Source: JBLHKE01 sp047619485
GTDB taxonomy: Bacteria; Verrucomicrobiota; Verrucomicrobiia; Verrucomicrobiales; DEV007
Direction: 5' to 3'
Length of the DNA stretch: 5,741 nucleotides
NCBI GenBank assembly: GCA_047619485.1
Contig: JBLHKE010000519.1
Span: 1 to 5,741, forward strand
Shown one piece after another: positions 3,741-5,741 of this stretch (positions are counted from its first letter, which is position 1; each line of letters starts with the position of its first letter). The translations under genes were made by a program, and so were the position numbers. The notes under the pieces were generated by a model. It had not been told where the DNA came from, searched no databases, and saw only the letters and a program-made list of their open reading frames with translations.

Positions 3741-5741
3741 TCTGAGACTGATTGGTTGCTGCGGCGGGCGATTTCTTTGAAGTAGTTTTTGACTAGATTT
3801 CGATACTCCTGTGGCGTGTTGCTCTTCCTCTTTGATGCCAATCCGGACCTCACTTTGCCACGGAGATTTTGCCAGTTTTTTACATCTGGTGGTGGCAACG
3901 GTTGCGCTGGTGCTGGAGCAAGGCTCTCGGCGATGGTCTTCGCGATTTTTGCGGCAAGCTCCGGGTTCTTTTCGGCTGCCACCTGAGCCGCCTTGCGAGC
4001 GGCTTCGAGCATCACCTGGCTGATCTGTGGCTGGCTCTGCGCCCCGGGGCTGTTCGCCTGTTGGGCGAAATTACCTGCCGCGTTGCTGAGGGAGCTTGAG
4101 ACATCGGCAAGGTTGCGTTGCGCCTGCAGCGCGGGTTGCTGCGCGGCTGAGGCAATCGATTCTTGTCCACTGGTAATACTAGCGAGTTCGACAGCAGGCG
4201 GTGCTGGGTCGGATTGATTCTCCCCCGGTGCCGTGCGACCGCCACTGACTGACATCGTGCGATCGCCCTCGAGGACGGGTGGAGGCGCTTCCATCGTCAC
4301 CTCGCCCAGGCTGAACGGGTTCTCGCGGACGCCCTCGATGGCGGCCATGTCGGGGTACGGGGTGGCATCGACTTCGCCCGTCTCGACGCCCGCTTGGGTT
4401 GGCGCCGGTGGAGCGTTCGGGTTGCCATTCTGATCGTGGGGAAGTTGGTCTGGAGCATGGGCAAAATCGAAGGCACCAACTGCGCTGTCGCCACCGAGCT
4501 GGGCGCCTGCTTCACGTGCCGCCTGCGCCGCCTCACGAGCCTTCTGGCAAGCCTCGTGAACCTGTTCGAGCGCGGATGGATCAGCGAGCGATGCGGTCTG
4601 ATCTCTGAATCTCCCGGTGTTCTGCGCGAGCTCGGCGGCGCGCGTGGCGAGGAAATTTTGACGCTCGGCGAGCGCCTCGTCGAGTTGCTGTCGTGCGAGC
4701 GAATCCACCTGCTTGGCGACGCTCTGCTGCCATCCGCTTAGATGGGTGAGTCCGCTGCTCCCCTGGGGCTGTCCAGCTTCTTGCTCGATCGTCTCGAGCC
4801 TGCGGGCGTTGGCGGCGCTGGCTTCAGCGGCTTCGCCGAGGCGCTGGTCCCGTAATGCGTCTGCAGCAGCGAGTGCCTGCTGTTGCGATGACTCGAGTTT
4901 GGAAGCGAGTGAGGCGGCGTCGGCGGAGCTTGGTTTGATGGTGCCAAGCTGTCGACCGATCTGGCGTTGCTCGGTTTCCAGCTTCTGCAACAAGAGCTGT
5001 GCGGTGTTCTTGCGCTGTCCCGGATCGGCGGCCTGGTCTAGCATCTCCGCGAGTTCAGCTTGCTCTTTGGCGAGTTGGGATGCCGCAGCCGAGAGTCGCG
5101 AGGCGTTCTGGCGGGCGTCCTGGAGATGGTCGGCGACTGACTTCTCGCTTTCGTCGGCGAGATTTCCCATTGCCTCGGCGAGGGCTTGTTGCTGTTCCCG
5201 CAGTCGTTGCTGTTCAGCAGCGTCGCCACTCGCGGCGATGTCTTCGGCGACCTGTTGCTGGCGATTGCCGAGTGCTGACATCTCGGCGACGAGACGGGCG
5301 CGCGCGGTGCTCTGTTTCAGTTCACGTAGCGCGACTTGCAGGTCGGCGATACCTTCGTCCAACTGTTCACGGATCGCGTGTGCCCGGTGCACCCGGGTCA
5401 CCTTTTCGTCGCTCAGCGGAATCTCTTCAGCCGATTGGCGGGCGGGAACCAAATGGTCGTCTGCGGTCGCAATCAGAGCTGGTGAGAGCGATCGGAACAG
5501 GCTAGATGGTGCCGTGGCACCGGAGGCGGTGTCGCGCACGATGCTCTCTGCCTCACCGCAAAGCGTCTGGATGTTCGTGAGGTGTTGGAGTGTTTCGGCT
5601 GGGATGATGTCAGGTTTAAGCAACTGCCTCGCGATCGGCGCGGAGATCGATCTTGCTTCTTGTAGCTTCTCGATCGCGCTGGCCAGGGCGCTTTGGATCG
5701 AATTCCGCTGCTCGTTGACGAACTGTTCGGCAAGAGAGGTG
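3731..5741 (-). CDS. Large Ala/Gln-rich coiled-coil protein, function unknown (5' end cut by window)
   Basis: I do not recognise a specific family. At least 669 residues are visible. A TTG at 5623-5621 could be taken as the start, but the frame stays open upstream to the window edge, adding helical sequence such as AEQFVNEQRNSIQSALASA and AIEKLQEARS, so the true start lies beyond 5741. Counting from that TTG, residues about 5-385 are almost entirely Ala/Gln/Glu/Leu-rich helix with coiled-coil character. Residues about 390-475 form a Pro/Gly-rich linker, about 480-570 a second helical part, and the end is basic with TPQEYRNLVKNYFKEIARR. The C-terminal EYRxLVxxYF motif recalls, from memory, the tails of large coiled-coil proteins encoded next to vWA/BatA-MoxR operons in planctomycetes and verrucomicrobia; this is only a hint. 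No membrane segment or catalytic motif is seen. It converges on the selenoprotein gene and ends in the hexanucleotide repeat. Confidence 0.85.
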   Translation of the reverse strand, partial: TSLAEQFVNEQRNSIQSALASAIEKLQEARSISAPIARQLLKPDIIPAETLQHLTNIQTLCGEAESIVRDTASGATAPSSLFRSLSPALIATADDHLVPARQSAEEIPLSDEKVTRVHRAHAIREQLDEGIADLQVALRELKQSTARARLVAEMSALGNRQQQVAEDIAASGDAAEQQRLREQQQALAEAMGNLADESEKSVADHLQDARQNASRLSAAASQLAKEQAELAEMLDQAADPGQRKNTAQLLLQKLETEQRQIGRQLGTIKPSSADAASLASKLESSQQQALAAADALRDQRLGEAAEASAANARRLETIEQEAGQPQGSSGLTHLSGWQQSVAKQVDSLARQQLDEALAERQNFLATRAAELAQNTGRFRDQTASLADPSALEQVHEACQKAREAAQAAREAGAQLGGDSAVGAFDFAHAPDQLPHDQNGNPNAPPAPTQAGVETGEVDATPYPDMAAIEGVRENPFSLGEVTMEAPPPVLEGDRTMSVSGGRTAPGENQSDPAPPAVELASITSGQESIASAAQQPALQAQRNLADVSSSLSNAAGNFAQQANSPGAQSQPQISQVMLEAARKAAQVAAEKNPELAAKIAKTIAESLAPAPAQPLPPPDVKNWQNLRGKVRSGLASKRKSNTPQEYRNLVKNYFKEIARRSNQSVSEQE

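Overview
The window comes from a GC-rich bacterium. A Verrucomicrobiota or other PVC-group member is my best guess. The grounds are gene content (a multiheme cytochrome / Tat Fe-S / NrfD module and a type II lumazine synthase) and start codons without Shine-Dalgarno sequences. No marker gene is present, so this placement is inference.

The left part (1-2412, minus strand) is a compact operon of three overlapping genes. They encode a tetraheme c-type lipoprotein cytochrome, a Tat-exported protein with four [4Fe-4S] cluster motifs, and an NrfD/DsrP-type quinone-interacting membrane subunit cut by the window start. Order and architecture resemble the J-O-P part of DsrMKJOP and other NrfCD-type modules. 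The expected role is electron transfer between the quinone pool and periplasmic carriers. The physiological partner is not visible.

A divergent intergenic region (2413-2585) separates this operon from a plus-strand pair. First is a lumazine synthase of the RibH2 type. Its stop overlaps by ATGA the start of a peroxiredoxin-like gene of the AhpC-TSA_2 / SelL-SelU class. This second gene is the main discovery: it is open from ATG 3023 to TAG 3562 except for one in-frame TGA (3146-3148). That TGA falls where this family has the first cysteine of its CxxC redox motif. I read it as a selenoprotein with a U-x-x-C active site, and a plausible bacterial SECIS hairpin follows the TGA. A conventional gene caller would split or truncate this gene.

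The plus-strand pair converges on a minus-strand gene (3731 to beyond 5741) for a long Ala/Gln/Glu-rich coiled-coil protein. Its reading frame stays open to the window edge. The convergent gap holds a 134-bp imperfect palindrome without indels (MITE/REP-like or a large bidirectional hairpin). Next to it is a hexanucleotide microsatellite that supplies four in-frame TAG stops for the coiled-coil gene.
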